Assembly (NCBI GenBank): GCA_963773105.1
Contig: CAVZAA010000002.1
Coordinates: 1,116,001 to 1,180,000 of the forward strand
DNA from: Trebonia sp963773105
GTDB taxonomy: Bacteria; Actinomycetota; Actinomycetes; Streptosporangiales; Streptosporangiaceae
Length of the DNA stretch: 64,000 nucleotides
Direction of reading: 5' to 3'
Positions 43,210 through 52,903 of this stretch are shown here, one piece after another. Below the pieces are notes generated by a model. It was not told the origin of the DNA. It saw only the letters and a program-made list of their open reading frames with translations, and searched no databases. The position numbers were made by a program, and so were the translations under genes. Every line of letters begins with the position of its first letter. Position 1 is the stretch's first letter.

Positions 43210-44092
43210 CTGCGGCACCGGCACGCGACGGCCTTACGGACGGATCTGTCCGGCGTGCAGCTATGGACGCTGCTATGCGCGGATGGTTCGTCTTCCCTAC
43301 CCGGCCGGATAGCAAGGAGCCGCGCCGCGGCCTGTCCTGGCCGCAGGCTGCCACCGGCGACCCGGTGAGGCTCGCCCGCGCACGTTCCGGCCGGGGAGAA
43401 TTACGGGATCGCGGCTAAGCCGAGCGGCCTCGTGATCATCGACCTCGACCAGCCAAGCCGGGCTACGAGTTTCCGCCTGCGTGGCGCGACGAGCCCGGCG
43501 TCGGCGAGGGCGCCGACGTGCTCGCGGTCCTCGCCGAGCGGGCCGGCGCGACGACGTGGCCCCTCACGTTCACCGTGGCGACGCCGAGCGGGGGCCGTCA
43601 CCTGTACTTCACGGCCCCGGCCGGGCGAGCGATCGGCAACAAGCCGCTCGGCCCGCTGATCGACGTGCGGGGCGGCGGCGACGGGAACGGCGGGTACGTC
43701 CTCGGTCCCGGATCGGTGCTGAACGGACGGGCATACGAAGTGATCGACGACCAGGAGCCCGAGCCGCTTCCGGGATGGATAGCCGACCTGCTCGACCCGC
43801 CACGGCCCGAGCCGGTCACCGACATTCGCCAGGCCGCGCACGGCGCCGAGCGGCCGCGGCGCGACTTGAGGGGCTGCTAGTGACCGTGCTCGCCTCGAAG
43901 CCAGGGGAGCGGAACAACGTACTGCACTGGGCAGCCTGCCGCGCAGCGGAAATGATCGCGGCCGGGCAGCTCGGCGACGACCAGGTATCCGACAGTCTCG
44001 CCGCGGCGGCCTGCCGCGCTGGGCTCGATGACGGCGAGGCGCGTCGGACCATCGCGTCCGCGCTCCGCCACACGCTCAGGAGATCAGCATGA
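43206..44092 (+). pseudogene. Prim-pol (bifunctional DNA primase/polymerase) replicase of the AICE, several frameshifts
   Basis: The GTG 43206 frame gives AAMDAAMRGWFVFPTRPDSK; after a shift near 43390 the text is ENYGIAAKPSGLVIIDLDQ (catalytic DLD); after another near 43460 EPGVGEGADVLAVLAERAG, ATPSGGRHLYFTAPAG, IDVRGGGDGNGGYVLGPGS and WIADLLDPPRPEPV; after a third near 43865 LASKPGERNNVLHWAACRAAEM. Together these are the blocks of PF09250 prim-pol proteins, which start replication of RepPP-type AICEs. At least three indels break it. Confidence 0.8.
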
Positions 44093-45676
44093 GCACCGAA
44101 GACGCACGCGCTGAGGCGCGGGAGATTCGCCGGGCCGTCCGGGTGCCAGATGACCCGCCCGCAGCCAGGCCGAGTGGGAGCCCTTCACCCCGCTAGGCAG
44201 GTATGCCAGCCTGCCGCCGTTCCCGTCGAATCGCTGTCGGAGATCGGGCGCGGCGATGGTGAACGCGGTAGCCGAGTCAACCCAGACCCCGGTAGACCTC
44301 GCAGGCATCGTCTACCTCGGCGACGCTGGCGACCTGCTGCGGCGGCAGGGCCGTAGTGGAGGTGCAAGGCGGCTGGCGCGAGCCGCTCAACCTGTTCGCC
44401 GCCCCGGCGATGCCGCCGGGCAGCCGCAAGAGTTCCCGTGTTCCGCGAGATGATCGCGCCACTCCTCGACGCCGAGCGAGCCATGCAGGAAAAGGCGCGC
44501 GGGGGCATCGGCGAGGCCGTCGGTCTTGCGCGAGCTGGCGCAGGAGCAGGCGCGCCGTGCCCTCGCAGCGGCGGCCAAGGCGGAGAGCGACCAGGCGCGA
44601 GCCGACGCGATCAGCGGCCACCGCCGCCGAGGAAATGACCATTCCCGCCTACCCGCGCCTGGTCGCCGACGACGTAACCCCGGAAGCGCTGGTCAGCCTG
44701 CTCTGCGAGCAGGGCGGCCGGATGGCGGTGATGTCCGCTGAGGGCGACCTGTTCGACATCATGTGGGCCGGTACGCCCGTGACGGCCAGATCCCGAACAT
44801 CGGGGTCTTCCTGAAGGGACATGCAGGTGACCTGCTGCTCGTCGACCGCAAGAGCCGCGAGCCGGAGCGGATCGAATCGCCCGCACTGACGATCGTCGTC
44901 ACGATCCAGCGCAGGTACTCCGGGACATCGCGCAGCGCCCGGTGCTCCGGGGGCGCGGGCTGCTCGCCCGCGTGCTGTACGCGCTGCCCCGCGATTTCGT
45001 GGGATACCGCAGGATAGACGTCGAGTCGGTGCCGGACGACGTGCGGGCCGCATACGAGGGTCAGGTCAAGCCGCTTGCGCTGTCGCTGGCGGAGTGGACC
45101 GACCCGGCCGTCCTAGTGCTGACTCCCGAGGCGCGCAAGCTGCTGCGCGAGTATCAGGAGGAGATCGAGCCCGGCTACGCGCCTATACCGGCGACACTGG
45201 CCGACCTGCGGGACTGGGCGTCGAAGCTCTGCGGCGCCGCAGTACGGATATCCGGACTGCTGCACTTGGCCGCCAATATCAGGACTGGCTACGCAAATCC
45301 GATCAGCGGCGACACGATGCGGCAGGCGATCGAGCTTGGCCGGTATTTCACCGCTCACGCAAGCGCCGCCTTCGGGGAAATGGTTACCGACCCGCTCGTT
45401 AGTGACGCTTACGCGGTTATCGAATGGTGTAAGCGTACGGAGACCGCAGAGTTTTCCAAGCGCGATCTTTTCAACGGGGTGCGAAGCACCAGGTTCCAGA
45501 AGTCAGCTGACCTCGATGCGCCGCTCGCCCTTCTCGCCGAGCACGGATACATCCGAGTTGTAGCTCCTCCGGCAACGACTCAGCGTGGCGGACGGCCGTC
45601 GTCCCCCCGGCTCGCCATCCATCCTGAGATCGTAAATCCTCCCGCACAACCCACACAACCCGCACAACCCGAATAA
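44089..45676 (+). pseudogene. DUF3987-type helicase/primase partner, many frameshifts
   Basis: Starts ATG 44089 (overlapping the replicase stop). Recognisable pieces in changing frames: EDARAEAREIRRAVRVPDDP, VAESTQTPVDLAG, GGWREPLNLF, MPPGSRKS, FREMIAPLLDAERAMQEKA, MTIPAYPRLVADDVTPEAL, LLCEQGGRMAVMSAEGDLFD, NIGVFLKGHAGDLLLVDRKS, then one open frame from about 44930 to 45676 (RDFVGYRRIDVESVPDDVR, AYAVIEWCKRTETAEFSKRD). That is the DUF3987 family linked to prim-pol genes. At least six breaks in the first 850 bases, none in the last 740. Confidence 0.75.
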
Positions 45677-45870
45677 GGGCAGGTCAGAGTGCATGTCGCC
45701 GAATACGCAGAACCCTACGCACAACCTAGCCGTTTACGCACAACCTCCGGCGACTCAAGGGCACCTGAGGTTGTGCGTAAACCGGGAGGTTGTGCGTGAG
45801 GTTCTGCGTAAACCGGGAAACAGCATCTGACCGGCTGTTTTACAGGTTGTGCGGGTTGTGTGGGTTGTGC
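45644..45870. repeat. Mirror-symmetric array of twelve GCACAACC-type octamers (candidate replication origin)
   Basis: Six forward octamers start at 45644, 45653, 45662, 45707, 45719 and 45738 (GCACAACC, with ACACAACC second and GCAGAACC fourth). Six reverse-complement octamers start at 45769, 45788, 45800, 45845, 45854 and 45863. Spacings are 9, 9, 45, 12, 19 and then 19, 12, 45, 9, 9: exact mirror symmetry around 45757, with variants at matching places. The sequence between copies 3 and 4 also matches its mirror partner well. The array overlaps the helicase 3' end. Confidence 0.85.
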
Positions 45871-45940
45871 GGGCCGTTTCAGAACCCGAGTACGACGGAC
45901 GGACCTGCCAGGGCCGTCAGAAACATCACGAGGAGTAAGC

Positions 45941-46339
45941 ATGGCCAACAGCCACACCGCGACCGTTGAGACGCTGACCGCCGAAGTGCGGGTGCTCATG
46001 GTCGGCTCCCGCCAAGTGACCATGAGCGTTTACGATCAGCTCGATTACCTCGCGCCCGCCGATATCAATCCACTTGGCCGGGTCAGGCCGAAGGCTGCGC
46101 ACTGGTGGAGGACATATGTCGTCGGCCAGGATAAGAAGACTGGCGCCCTTGTCCGCTCGCACACTTTCAGCGAAGACGGACTCAGTGATCTTGGCGAAGG
46201 CAAACACATATGGGACGGAAAATATCAGATGAACCTTCCCGAATGGGATTCAGCCACAGAATCAGACCGCGACCGTTTCGCAGCAATCGCCAAGGAATGG
46301 TCTGCACTCCCGTTGATCGTGCTGGCAGGCTTGCGATGA
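45941..46339 (+). CDS. Uncharacterised AICE protein
   Basis: 132 residues from ATG 45941 after GAGGAG. It opens ATVETLTAEVRVLMVGSRQVTMSVYDQLD (shown in part: EVRVLMVGSRQVTMSVYDQL) and has WWRTYVVGQDKKTGALVRSH and W-D-SATESDRDRFAAIAKEW. No signal peptide or membrane segment. Similar small proteins occur after replicase genes in actinomycete elements, but I cannot name a function. Lower GC than its neighbours. Confidence 0.7.
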   Translation: MANSHTATVETLTAEVRVLMVGSRQVTMSVYDQLDYLAPADINPLGRVRPKAAHWWRTYVVGQDKKTGALVRSHTFSEDGLSDLGEGKHIWDGKYQMNLPEWDSATESDRDRFAAIAKEWSALPLIVLAGLR

Positions 46340-46391
46340 TCAACAGCACTTCGCCCTGGCCGCCGTCGAGCGCGAGAGTAGGGGCACTGTG

Positions 46392-47354
46392 ATGCCGGTC
46401 CGTCCCGAGAACCGCGACCGCTACCCGGCCGACTGGGCGGCGATCTCGCTTGCCATCAAGGAGCGCGCCGGGTGGCGGTGCGAATGCCTCGGCGAATGCG
46501 GGCGCGGTACCCACGATGGCCGCTGCCCTAACCGGCACGGCCAGGCCGCCTACGGCACCGGCAGCAAGGTGGTGCTCACCACGGCGCACCTTGACCACAC
46601 CCCGGAAAACGTAGATCCGTCCAATCTGCGCGGATTTTGCCAAGGTTGCCATCTTCACTACGACCGCGACCACCACGCTCAGACGCGGGCCGCGACCCGG
46701 GCGCGCGGACTGGCAGCCGTGCTGACTCCGCTGCTAGGGCTGGAGGACCACACCTACCGGAGCGAGCGGCTACAGGCTGCCTCCGACGACGGCGACACAG
46801 CGGCCTATCGAGCGGCCTGCGGCGCGCGCCACTGCCCACCACGGCTGACCTTCGCTGCGGGCCTGGACGATCAGCGCGTCACGGGCGGCCTGCGCGGCGG
46901 CGCGCCGATCCTCCATGCGGGCCAGTTCGCCCGCTGCCTCGCTCAGCGCGGCCAGGGTGCCCGCCACGTCTCTGCTCCCGGTCATGCCGGAACCGTACGC
47001 CTCGGCGGCTTCCGCCAGCGCACTGCGGCTGGCCTCAGCAGGGCAGCGCCGGAGCGAGGCAAGCGGGCCGAGGAACTGACCGGCGCTGGCGGCTTGGTGC
47101 TGGTTTCACCCCACGGAGCAGCCCGGCGGAAATGGCCGATGTCCCCTGTCGCCGGACGGCTAATCCCTGGCGGCGTTCCCGGGCGGTCAATCTCCACTCT
47201 GGCCGCCTGCCGCTGTACCGCCCACCTGCTGATATGCCGTAGGCGAACGCTCGCGGCGATGTCCGATCTCCGTAGGTGCAAGGGCGATCTCCACCGCCTC
47301 CGGGCCGATCTCCACCGGGTTTTCCACGCAGATTGGCGGCTGTGCGATGGGTGA
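46392..47354 (+). CDS. HNH-type nuclease-like protein (domain in residues 1-105; rest doubtful)
   Basis: ATG 46392 (GTG 46389 also possible). PADWAAISLAIKERAGWRCECLG, then TTAHLDHTPENVDPSNLRGFCQGCHLHYDRDHH is an HNH fold with zinc cysteines (RCECLGECG and CQGC) and catalytic His in AHLDH. Homologous phage/AICE proteins end at about residue 105-115. The frame here continues to 47354 without domain content and overlaps, antisense, a small plausible gene at 46770-46985. I consider everything past about 46740 non-coding in this frame. Confidence 0.6.
   Translation: MPVRPENRDRYPADWAAISLAIKERAGWRCECLGECGRGTHDGRCPNRHGQAAYGTGSKVVLTTAHLDHTPENVDPSNLRGFCQGCHLHYDRDHHAQTRAATRARGLAAVLTPLLGLEDHTYRSERLQAASDDGDTAAYRAACGARHCPPRLTFAAGLDDQRVTGGLRGGAPILHAGQFARCLAQRGQGARHVSAPGHAGTVRLGGFRQRTAAGLSRAAPERGKRAEELTGAGGLVLVSPHGAARRKWPMSPVAGRLIPGGVPGRSISTLAACRCTAHLLICRRRTLAAMSDLRRCKGDLHRLRADLHRVFHADWRLCDG
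46770..46985 (-). CDS. Small helical protein, possible HTH
   Basis: 71 residues: GTLAALSEAAGELARMEDRR, then AARDALIVQARSEGQPWWAVARAAGRS, which has the spacing of a short helix-turn-helix found in many small actinomycete element proteins. Antisense to the open tail of the HNH gene. No clear ribosome site checked. Moderate support only. Confidence 0.45.
   Translation of the reverse strand: MTGSRDVAGTLAALSEAAGELARMEDRRAAAQAARDALIVQARSEGQPWWAVARAAGRSIGRCVAVVGGSL
46986..47346. other. Gap without a supportable gene
   Basis: Open frames exist on both strands, as in any GC-rich DNA, but none reads like a protein. It includes short repeats CTCCACCG/ATCTCCACCG near 47290-47320. Possibly remains of a lost gene. 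Confidence 0.4.
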
Positions 47355-49394
47355 AAACGTCCACATCGGCCGCGCGGTGGCATGGCTGGCCGGGGTGGGT
47401 GGTTCGGCGCCGCCCGGCGAGTTGGGCCAGGCGCTCGGCGTGGGTCATACGACGCAGGCGAAGGTAACGCAGGCGCTGCGTGATGCCCGCCTGGCCGAAG
47501 GCGGCAAGGACCGGATCAACCTGACGCCGGCCGGGTGGGCGCGAGCGACCGCGGGGGATGCCCCGGCCGCGGGTGGCGTGCTGGACCCGGTGGCGGCCGG
47601 ATGGGAGCACATCGGGGCGTACGCGCACGCGGCCTGGCTCCGGCTGCTGTGCTCGGCGGTGGTCGCCCGTCACCACCTGGCCGGTACCGGCCGCGGGGGC
47701 ACCTGGGATTCATGGCGATCGGGGAGACCGGCACGGGGAAGACATCGCCCGTGCGTCAAGCGGCGTTCCTGTTCGGAGTCGCCGAGCTGGCGGTTACCCG
47801 GGTCCTGTACACCGAGACGCCGGGCAGTCTGCTCGGCCGCCGGGAGCGGGACGCGGACGGCTACCGGCTGGTGCCCTCGGAGGCGGCCGGGCTGCCGCTG
47901 CTGCTGCTGGATGAGTTCGACAAGGCCGACCGGACGGCGCAGACGATGGGGTGGGCGTTCTTCCAGGGCGAGACGATCGCGCAGCACGAGGGGCACGCGT
48001 GGCCGGTTCGCCCGGTGCCGGTGCTGAACGCGAACCCGCCCGGCACCGGGGGCCGCTACCGGGGGCTTCGCCCGGAGTACCGGCGCCGCTGCGCGGTGCT
48101 GGACACCGGGTACATGCGCGGCCGGGGCGGCGCCATCGAGGACATGCTGACGGGCTACTACCGGTCCGCGCGGCCCGGCGTGCTGCGCCTTGACCAGCTC
48201 CAGCCGCCCGCCGCCCGCCTCAGCGATGAAGGGCTCGCGGTGCTGCGCCTCGTCCGGGACGCGCTGACCGACGCGGGCCGGGAAGAGTTCCCCGGCGTCG
48301 ACGCGCTAGAACTGGCCGCGCTCGGCCGCCTGGCCCTGGCGGGCACAGGCGATCACCGAACCGCGGCCTACGCGACCGGGCTGGACTACCTGCTCGTGAC
48401 GGACACCGTACCGGGACAGGTGGCCCCTGGCTGGCAGCTCGACATGGCAGCGGTCCGCCGGTTCCTCGGCGACGACGCGGCCGGGCCGCTGGCCGCGGTG
48501 GTCGACGCGGCGCGCACGGGACGCGATCAGGCAGCCGCCCACGCGCGTACCCAGGCGGCCGGACGGGGGATGGTCGCCGACGACCTGACCCGCGAGCGTG
48601 GCGCGCTCGCCGAACGGCTGCGCTTGGCCGCCGCGGCGATCGAGCCGCGCAGACTCGGCGCGCTCGGCGACGACCGGAAGGCAGACGCCGCGGGGGTCCG
48701 CGGCGTGCTCGGCAAACTCCGCAAGGAAACCCAGGACAGCCGTTCCGCGGCCCGGCTCACCGAACTGGCCGACCGCGCCGCGGGGCCGCTCGCCGACGCC
48801 GCGCGGATCGCGAGCGAGATCTCGGCAGAGAAGGACCGCCGCGACCGCGAACGGCAGCAGGCCGCGCAGCAGCGCGCCTACGACGCACAGGCGGCAGCTA
48901 GAGCACGCGAACTGGCGAAGGCACAGCGGCGGGCCGTCATCGCCCGCCAGCGCGGCGAACTGGCCCAGGTGACCGCACGGGCGAAGCATCTCGAAGCGCT
49001 GTACCGGCGCACCAGCACCAAAGCAGGCGACAGCCCGCTAGACATCCTGCGAGAGCTGGACCGGGTGTACTACGTGCCGCCCTCTGCGCTGGCCGCACCG
49101 TCCGGCAAGGCCGCGCGGGCACTTGAGCGGGCAGTCCTCGGCCCGCCCCAAGGACTCTGGGTAGTTCGCGGCGACGGCGCCGCAAGCTTCCCCGGCCGGG
49201 ACCGCACATGCCCGGCGCTCGGCCAATGGGGCGACGGCACCCGCGCCGCGCTGGCCCCTGAACTGGCCCAGCTCCACGCGTGGGAAGACAACCTGTGCAT
49301 CCAGCTCGGCCGACCACCACGCAAGGGCCGCCCGCAGGTCAGCGCCGCACGGTCAGGACTCGGCCGCACTCGCCTCGCCCTCACCAGCGGTTAA
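47347..49394 (+). pseudogene. HTH plus AAA+ ATPase with coiled coil, split by one G-run frameshift
   Basis: ATG 47347 begins a winged-HTH-like part (AVAWLAGVGGSAPPGELGQ, TTQAKVTQALRDARLAEGG, INLTPAGWARA). At GGGGG near 47697 the frame changes into LGFMAIGETGTGKTSPVRQ (Walker A), LPLLLLDEFDKADRTAQ (Walker B), VLNANPPGTGGRYRGLRPEYRRR (sensor 1 and arginines; first 20 shown are enough) and a ~200-residue helical, coiled-coil end (AKAQRRAVIARQRGELAQVT). If repaired it is about 682 residues. The family is not one I can name; it resembles MoxR/FtsK-adjacent element ATPases. Ends 16 bases before the 61-bp repeat array. Confidence 0.65.
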
Positions 49395-49410
49395 CGCGCA
49401 TTCGCGGCAT

Positions 49411-50244
49411 GGTCGTCGACCGGCGCCGCGCGGGTCGTCGTCGAGCGCGGCCAGCTCGGCGGCCTGGCGGTGGTCGTCGACCGGCGCCGCGCGGGTCGTC
49501 GTCGAGCGCGGCCAGCTCGGCGGCCTGGCGGTGGTCGTCGACCGGCGCCGCGCGGGTCGTCGTCGAGCGCGGCCAGCTCGGCGGCCTGGCGGTGGTCGTC
49601 GACCGGCGCCGCGCGGGTCGTCGTCGAGCGCGGCCAGCTCGGCGGCCTGGCGGTGGTCGTCGACCGGCGCCGCGCGGGTCGTCGTCGAGCGCGGCCAGCT
49701 CGGCGGCCTGGCGGTGTCGTCGTCGACCGGCGCCGCGCGGGTCGTCGTCGAGCGCGGCCAGCTCGGCGGCCTGGCGGTGGTCGTCGACCGGCGCCGCGCG
49801 GGTCGTCGTCGAGCGCGGCCAGCTCGGCGGCCTGGCGGTGGTCGTCGACCGGCGCCGCGCGGGTCGTCGTCGAGCGCGGCCAGCTCGGCGGCCTGGCGGT
49901 GGTCGTCGACCGGCGCCGCGCGGGTCGTCGTCGAGCGCGGCCAGCTCGGCGGCCTGGCGGTGGTCGTCGACCGGCGCCGCGCGGGTCGTCGTCGAGCGCG
50001 GCCAGCTCGGCGGCCTGGCGGTGGTCGTCGACCGGCGCCGCGCGGGTCGTCGTCGAGCGCGGCCAGCTCGGCGGCCTGGCGGTGGTCGTCGACCGGCGCC
50101 GCGCGGGTCGTCGTCGAGCGCGGCCAGCTCGGCGGCCTGGCGGTGGTCGTCGACCGGCGCCGCGCGGGTCGTCGTCGAGCGCGGCCAGCTCGGCGGCCTG
50201 GCGGTGGTCGTCGACCGGCGCCGCGCGGGTCGTCGTCGAGCGCG
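49411..50244. repeat. 61-bp tandem repeat array, about 13.6 copies, no stop codon in any frame
   Basis: The unit begins TCGAGCGCGGCCAGCTCGGC (positions 49441-49501 are one full unit) and repeats exactly every 61 bases, except one 63-base copy near 49720. As 61 is 1 modulo 3 and the unit has no stop triplet on either strand, all six frames are open through ~830 bp. A diverged unit (GACCAGCTCGGCCACCTGGC) lies at about 50366. No spacers, so not CRISPR. Confidence 0.95.
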
Positions 50245-50421
50245 TGTCTCGCAAGCTCGCCACGCGCTCGACCATCCGGTTAGCCTCTCCCTTTCAGCGG
50301 CTCGCCTGCTGTGGCTCGGGTCATCCGGCCGCCCCCGGTGCCGTGTCGGCGACTTGGACGCGCAGTGCGACCAGCTCGGCCACCTGGCGGTGATCCCGCG
50401 GATGATGCTCGCGTTCATGAC

Positions 50422-50628
50422 TTACAGGGAGGGTGCGCCAAAGCGGCGCACCCTCCCTGTCGATTCGCACTTGCGACAATCGCGGTGTGCGTTGAGGCTG
50501 GTGTTCCGCTTGGATCCGCCACACCGCGGGCAGTCCCGCCACGGGTACAGGCGGACGTGGAGGTACCAGCCGCCGCCGATGACGGCGGCGGCCAGCGCCA
50601 GGGCGAGCGCGCCGCTCACCGTCGCCAC
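50422..50628 (-). CDS. Small membrane protein with zinc-ribbon-like cysteines
   Basis: 68 residues from GTG 50628, overlapping the gene upstream by 13 bases. One membrane helix (VSGALALALAAAVIGGGWYL) is followed by CPRCGG...CRKCESTGRVRR, a DnaJ-like CxxC pair. Such short proteins recur near SpdB/Tra genes of AICEs. Its last codons lie in the terminator hairpin at 50425-50459. Confidence 0.65.
   Translation of the reverse strand: MATVSGALALALAAAVIGGGWYLHVRLYPWRDCPRCGGSKRNTSLNAHRDCRKCESTGRVRRFGAPSL
50425..50459 (-). terminator. Perfect 15-bp hairpin at the end of the transfer operon
   Basis: CAGGGAGGGTGCGCC, five-base loop, GGCGCACCCTCCCTG. It covers the last codons of the small zinc-ribbon gene and would stop the minus-strand transfer operon before the 61-bp repeats. 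Confidence 0.75.
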
Positions 50629-50822
50629 CAGGGCACGTGCTGCTCGGCCTCGATGACGGCCTCGTTGAGCTGGTAGTAGGCGGGGCCTTCCTCGCGGACG
50701 TGCAGGCGGCTGTTGTCGAGCGCCTTCTTGGTCGCCTTGTGGCGGCCTATGTCGGCCTGCTGCTCTTCCCTCGGCTTGTCGCGCCATTCGCTGCCGCCGA
50801 GCAGTGCGTTGATCAGTCCCAT
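50616..50822 (-). CDS. Small uncharacterised AICE protein
   Basis: 68 residues from ATG 50822 (MGLINALLGGSEWRDKPREE), preceded by GAGAGGAACGAG. Helical and charged, with HKATKKALDNSRLHV and AYYQLNEAVIEAEQHVPWW. Not recognised. Coupled by overlap to the zinc-ribbon gene. Confidence 0.65.
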   Translation of the reverse strand: MGLINALLGGSEWRDKPREEQQADIGRHKATKKALDNSRLHVREEGPAYYQLNEAVIEAEQHVPWWRR

Positions 50823-50908
50823 TTCTCGTTCCTCTCGGGGTTGGCTGACGGGGTTCGGGGTCGCGCGCACGGCTGCGCGCGGGCAGCGCGAAAAAAAGAA
50901 GTTGATCT

Positions 50909-50961
50909 TGTCACGGTGGTGTCACGCGTCCTGTCACGCGGGTGTCATGACACCTGTCACG
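50909..50961. repeat. Five helically phased TGTCAYG repeats beside the transfer gene (clt/ori-like)
   Basis: TGTCACG at 50909, 50920, 50932 and 50955 and TGTCATG at 50943 (the last within the palindrome TGTCATGACA): spacings 11, 12, 11 and 12, one helical turn each. An A-run (50891-50897) lies next to it. The array is in the gap just past the translocase stop. Confidence 0.75.
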
Positions 50962-51002
50962 GGCGGCGGACCGGGGACTACCCACCCCGGCCCGCCTGCG
51001 TG

Positions 51003-52903
51003 TCACAGCGGGCGGATGAGCCACTTGCCGCCGGTCGCCTCGTCCCGCTCGATCAGGTCGTCGGCGGCCATCTCGTCGAGGGCCTTGTACACCCACGGGC
51101 GGGACAGGCCGGTCCGCTCGCGCAGCTCCACCAGGTCGGCCATCGTGAAGAACTCGCGGCCGTCCTCCGCCCACCCGGCGACCGTCTCGCGGAGCAGCTG
51201 CCGCGCCTCGGCGGGGTCCATCTTCTTCCCGGTCGCCTCGGCGAACTGCCAGCGGCCGAACTCGCTGTCGGGGACCTCGATCTCTTCCGTGTCGTCTACG
51301 TTCACGTCGTCCAGCTCTCCTTCGTTGGTGTCGGTCAGGTACTCGGCGATCGCGTCCTCGTCCTCCTCCGGTTCCGGCGCCGCGGGGCTGCCGAGCGCCG
51401 CGGCGGTGATGGCGTCCAGCGGTCGGCCGCTCGCGGGGAACGCCGCGGCGTGCGCTCGGATCTTGCTGTCGTCGTCGCCCCAGAACCACGTGCGCCACGG
51501 CATCGACACCCGGTCGTCCGGGATGCCGGGCGCGTCGATGTAGGCCATGCCGGGCTGCTTGTTCGACCACAGCTCAGGACGGCAATTCCGCTCGCTCTGC
51601 AGCTCGCTCAGCCCGAACGAGGCGTCGTGGGAGCTGTCCACGCCCATGCACAGCTTGGCCAGCTGCCCGCGGGCCAGGGTCGGCATCTGCGACCAGTCGG
51701 CCCGCTGCATAGACGGCACGTACTCGATCCCGGCGCTTCTGGCCGCCTTGAGAGCCGACAGCCACCGCTCGAGGCCTTGTCACCCAGCGCGTCGAGGATG
51801 TCAGGCGCCTCCTCCATCCACACCCACACGTACTTCAGGCCGCAGCCGCGTTCCCACTTCTGCAGGCCCTTGGACGCCAGGTAGTCGGTGCGCGGTTTGA
51901 TCGACGCCTGCAGCGCGGCCAGCAGCGCCTTCGCCTCGTCCTTCTCCGTCACGAACCTGTGCAGGGCCGGGCGGAGCGGGCCTAGCGTCTGCTCGCCCTT
52001 GGTGATGTCGATCGCGAACACCGCCGCGTCCTTGCGGGTGATGACCTCGCCGAGCAGCGACCACGCGGCGCCGACCGACTTGCCCGATCCGGTCATGCCA
52101 TCACTTGCAGGTGATGGCCGGTCGCGGCGTAGGAGACGACCTCGGAGTCCTGGTAGATGCCGGGCTGCAGCGGGTCGGCGATCGACCCGCCCGGCTTCGA
52201 CGGCCCGGGCCACGGCTGCGGCTTCCGGATCGCCCGCGGGTCGGAGATCCGCACGAGGGCCTGGTTCGCTACGTCCATGTCCGGGGCGATCTGCAGCGAC
52301 CCGGTGGGTACTGCATCCCCGACTCTAGGTAGGGCGCCTTCTTGATCGCGTCGTCGGCGATCTTCTCCCCGGGCGGCATCACGATCACGGCCTCGATCAC
52401 CTTCGGCGACCTGGACTTGATCCTCAGCCGCGACTGGCCGAGCCCGGCGTCACGGCGCGCCGGCGAACGTGGCGGCCAGGTGGTCGGAGTCGCTGGGGCG
52501 CTGCTGCCGGATCACGGCGCGGATGTTCCACGACATCGCCAGCGCCGGGCCGCCGACGACAGGAGGTACGACAGGCCGGGCGCGAAGACGCCCTCGGCGG
52601 TCGCCGCGGCTGTCCACCGCGCTGCGGCCAGGGCGCTGCCTGCGGCGTGCCAGCGGCCGAGCGTCCCGCGCTGGCGGGTGACGTGCCACGTGAGCACGGC
52701 CAGCGCCGCGCCGAAGGCGCCGACCCGGCGGCGGCCAGCGGGGCCGGGAACAGCGCGTGGAACAGGCCGGCCATGGCCGAGGCGGACGCCAGCAGCAGCC
52801 ACGGCGGCGCGAGCACCAGCAGCTTGGACAGCTGGGAGGCGTACAGCCGCTCCATGCTTGTGTCTTCCATCACGGTCACCTGGGACCGAGAGCTGGCGGC
52901 CAT
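51003..52903 (-). pseudogene. traB: FtsK/SpoIIIE-like DNA translocase (TraB/TraSA type), many frameshifts
   Basis: Pieces read from ATG 52903: MAASSRSQVTVMEDTSMERL, membrane helix KLLVLAPPWLLLASASAMAG, a second hydrophobic part (FGAALAVLTWHVTRQRG), AMSWNIRAVIRQQRPSDSDH, VSYAATGHHLQVM, GMTGSGKSVGAAWSLLGEVI (Walker A), FAIDITKGEQTLGPL, YVWVWMEEAPDILDALGD (Walker B), MQRADWSQMPTLARGQLAKL, FGLSELQSERNCRPELW, and a winged-helix end (FFTMADLVELRERTGLSRPW). This is the double-stranded-DNA pump for AICE conjugation. About six indels; the last 720 bases are in one frame. Confidence 0.8.

Noticed and set aside
46740..47354. C-terminal two thirds of the HNH frame as a real domain
   Set aside because: It lacks any motif, is Arg/Cys/Pro-rich like shadow sequence, and overlaps a better minus-strand small gene.
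49411..50244. CRISPR array
   Set aside because: Repeats are directly adjacent with no unique spacers, and no cas genes are present.
49280..50656. Long proteins of repeated VVDRRRAGRRRARPARRPGG type in several frames
   Set aside because: They arise because the 61-bp unit has no stops on either strand. No frame has a better start, ribosome site or composition than the others.
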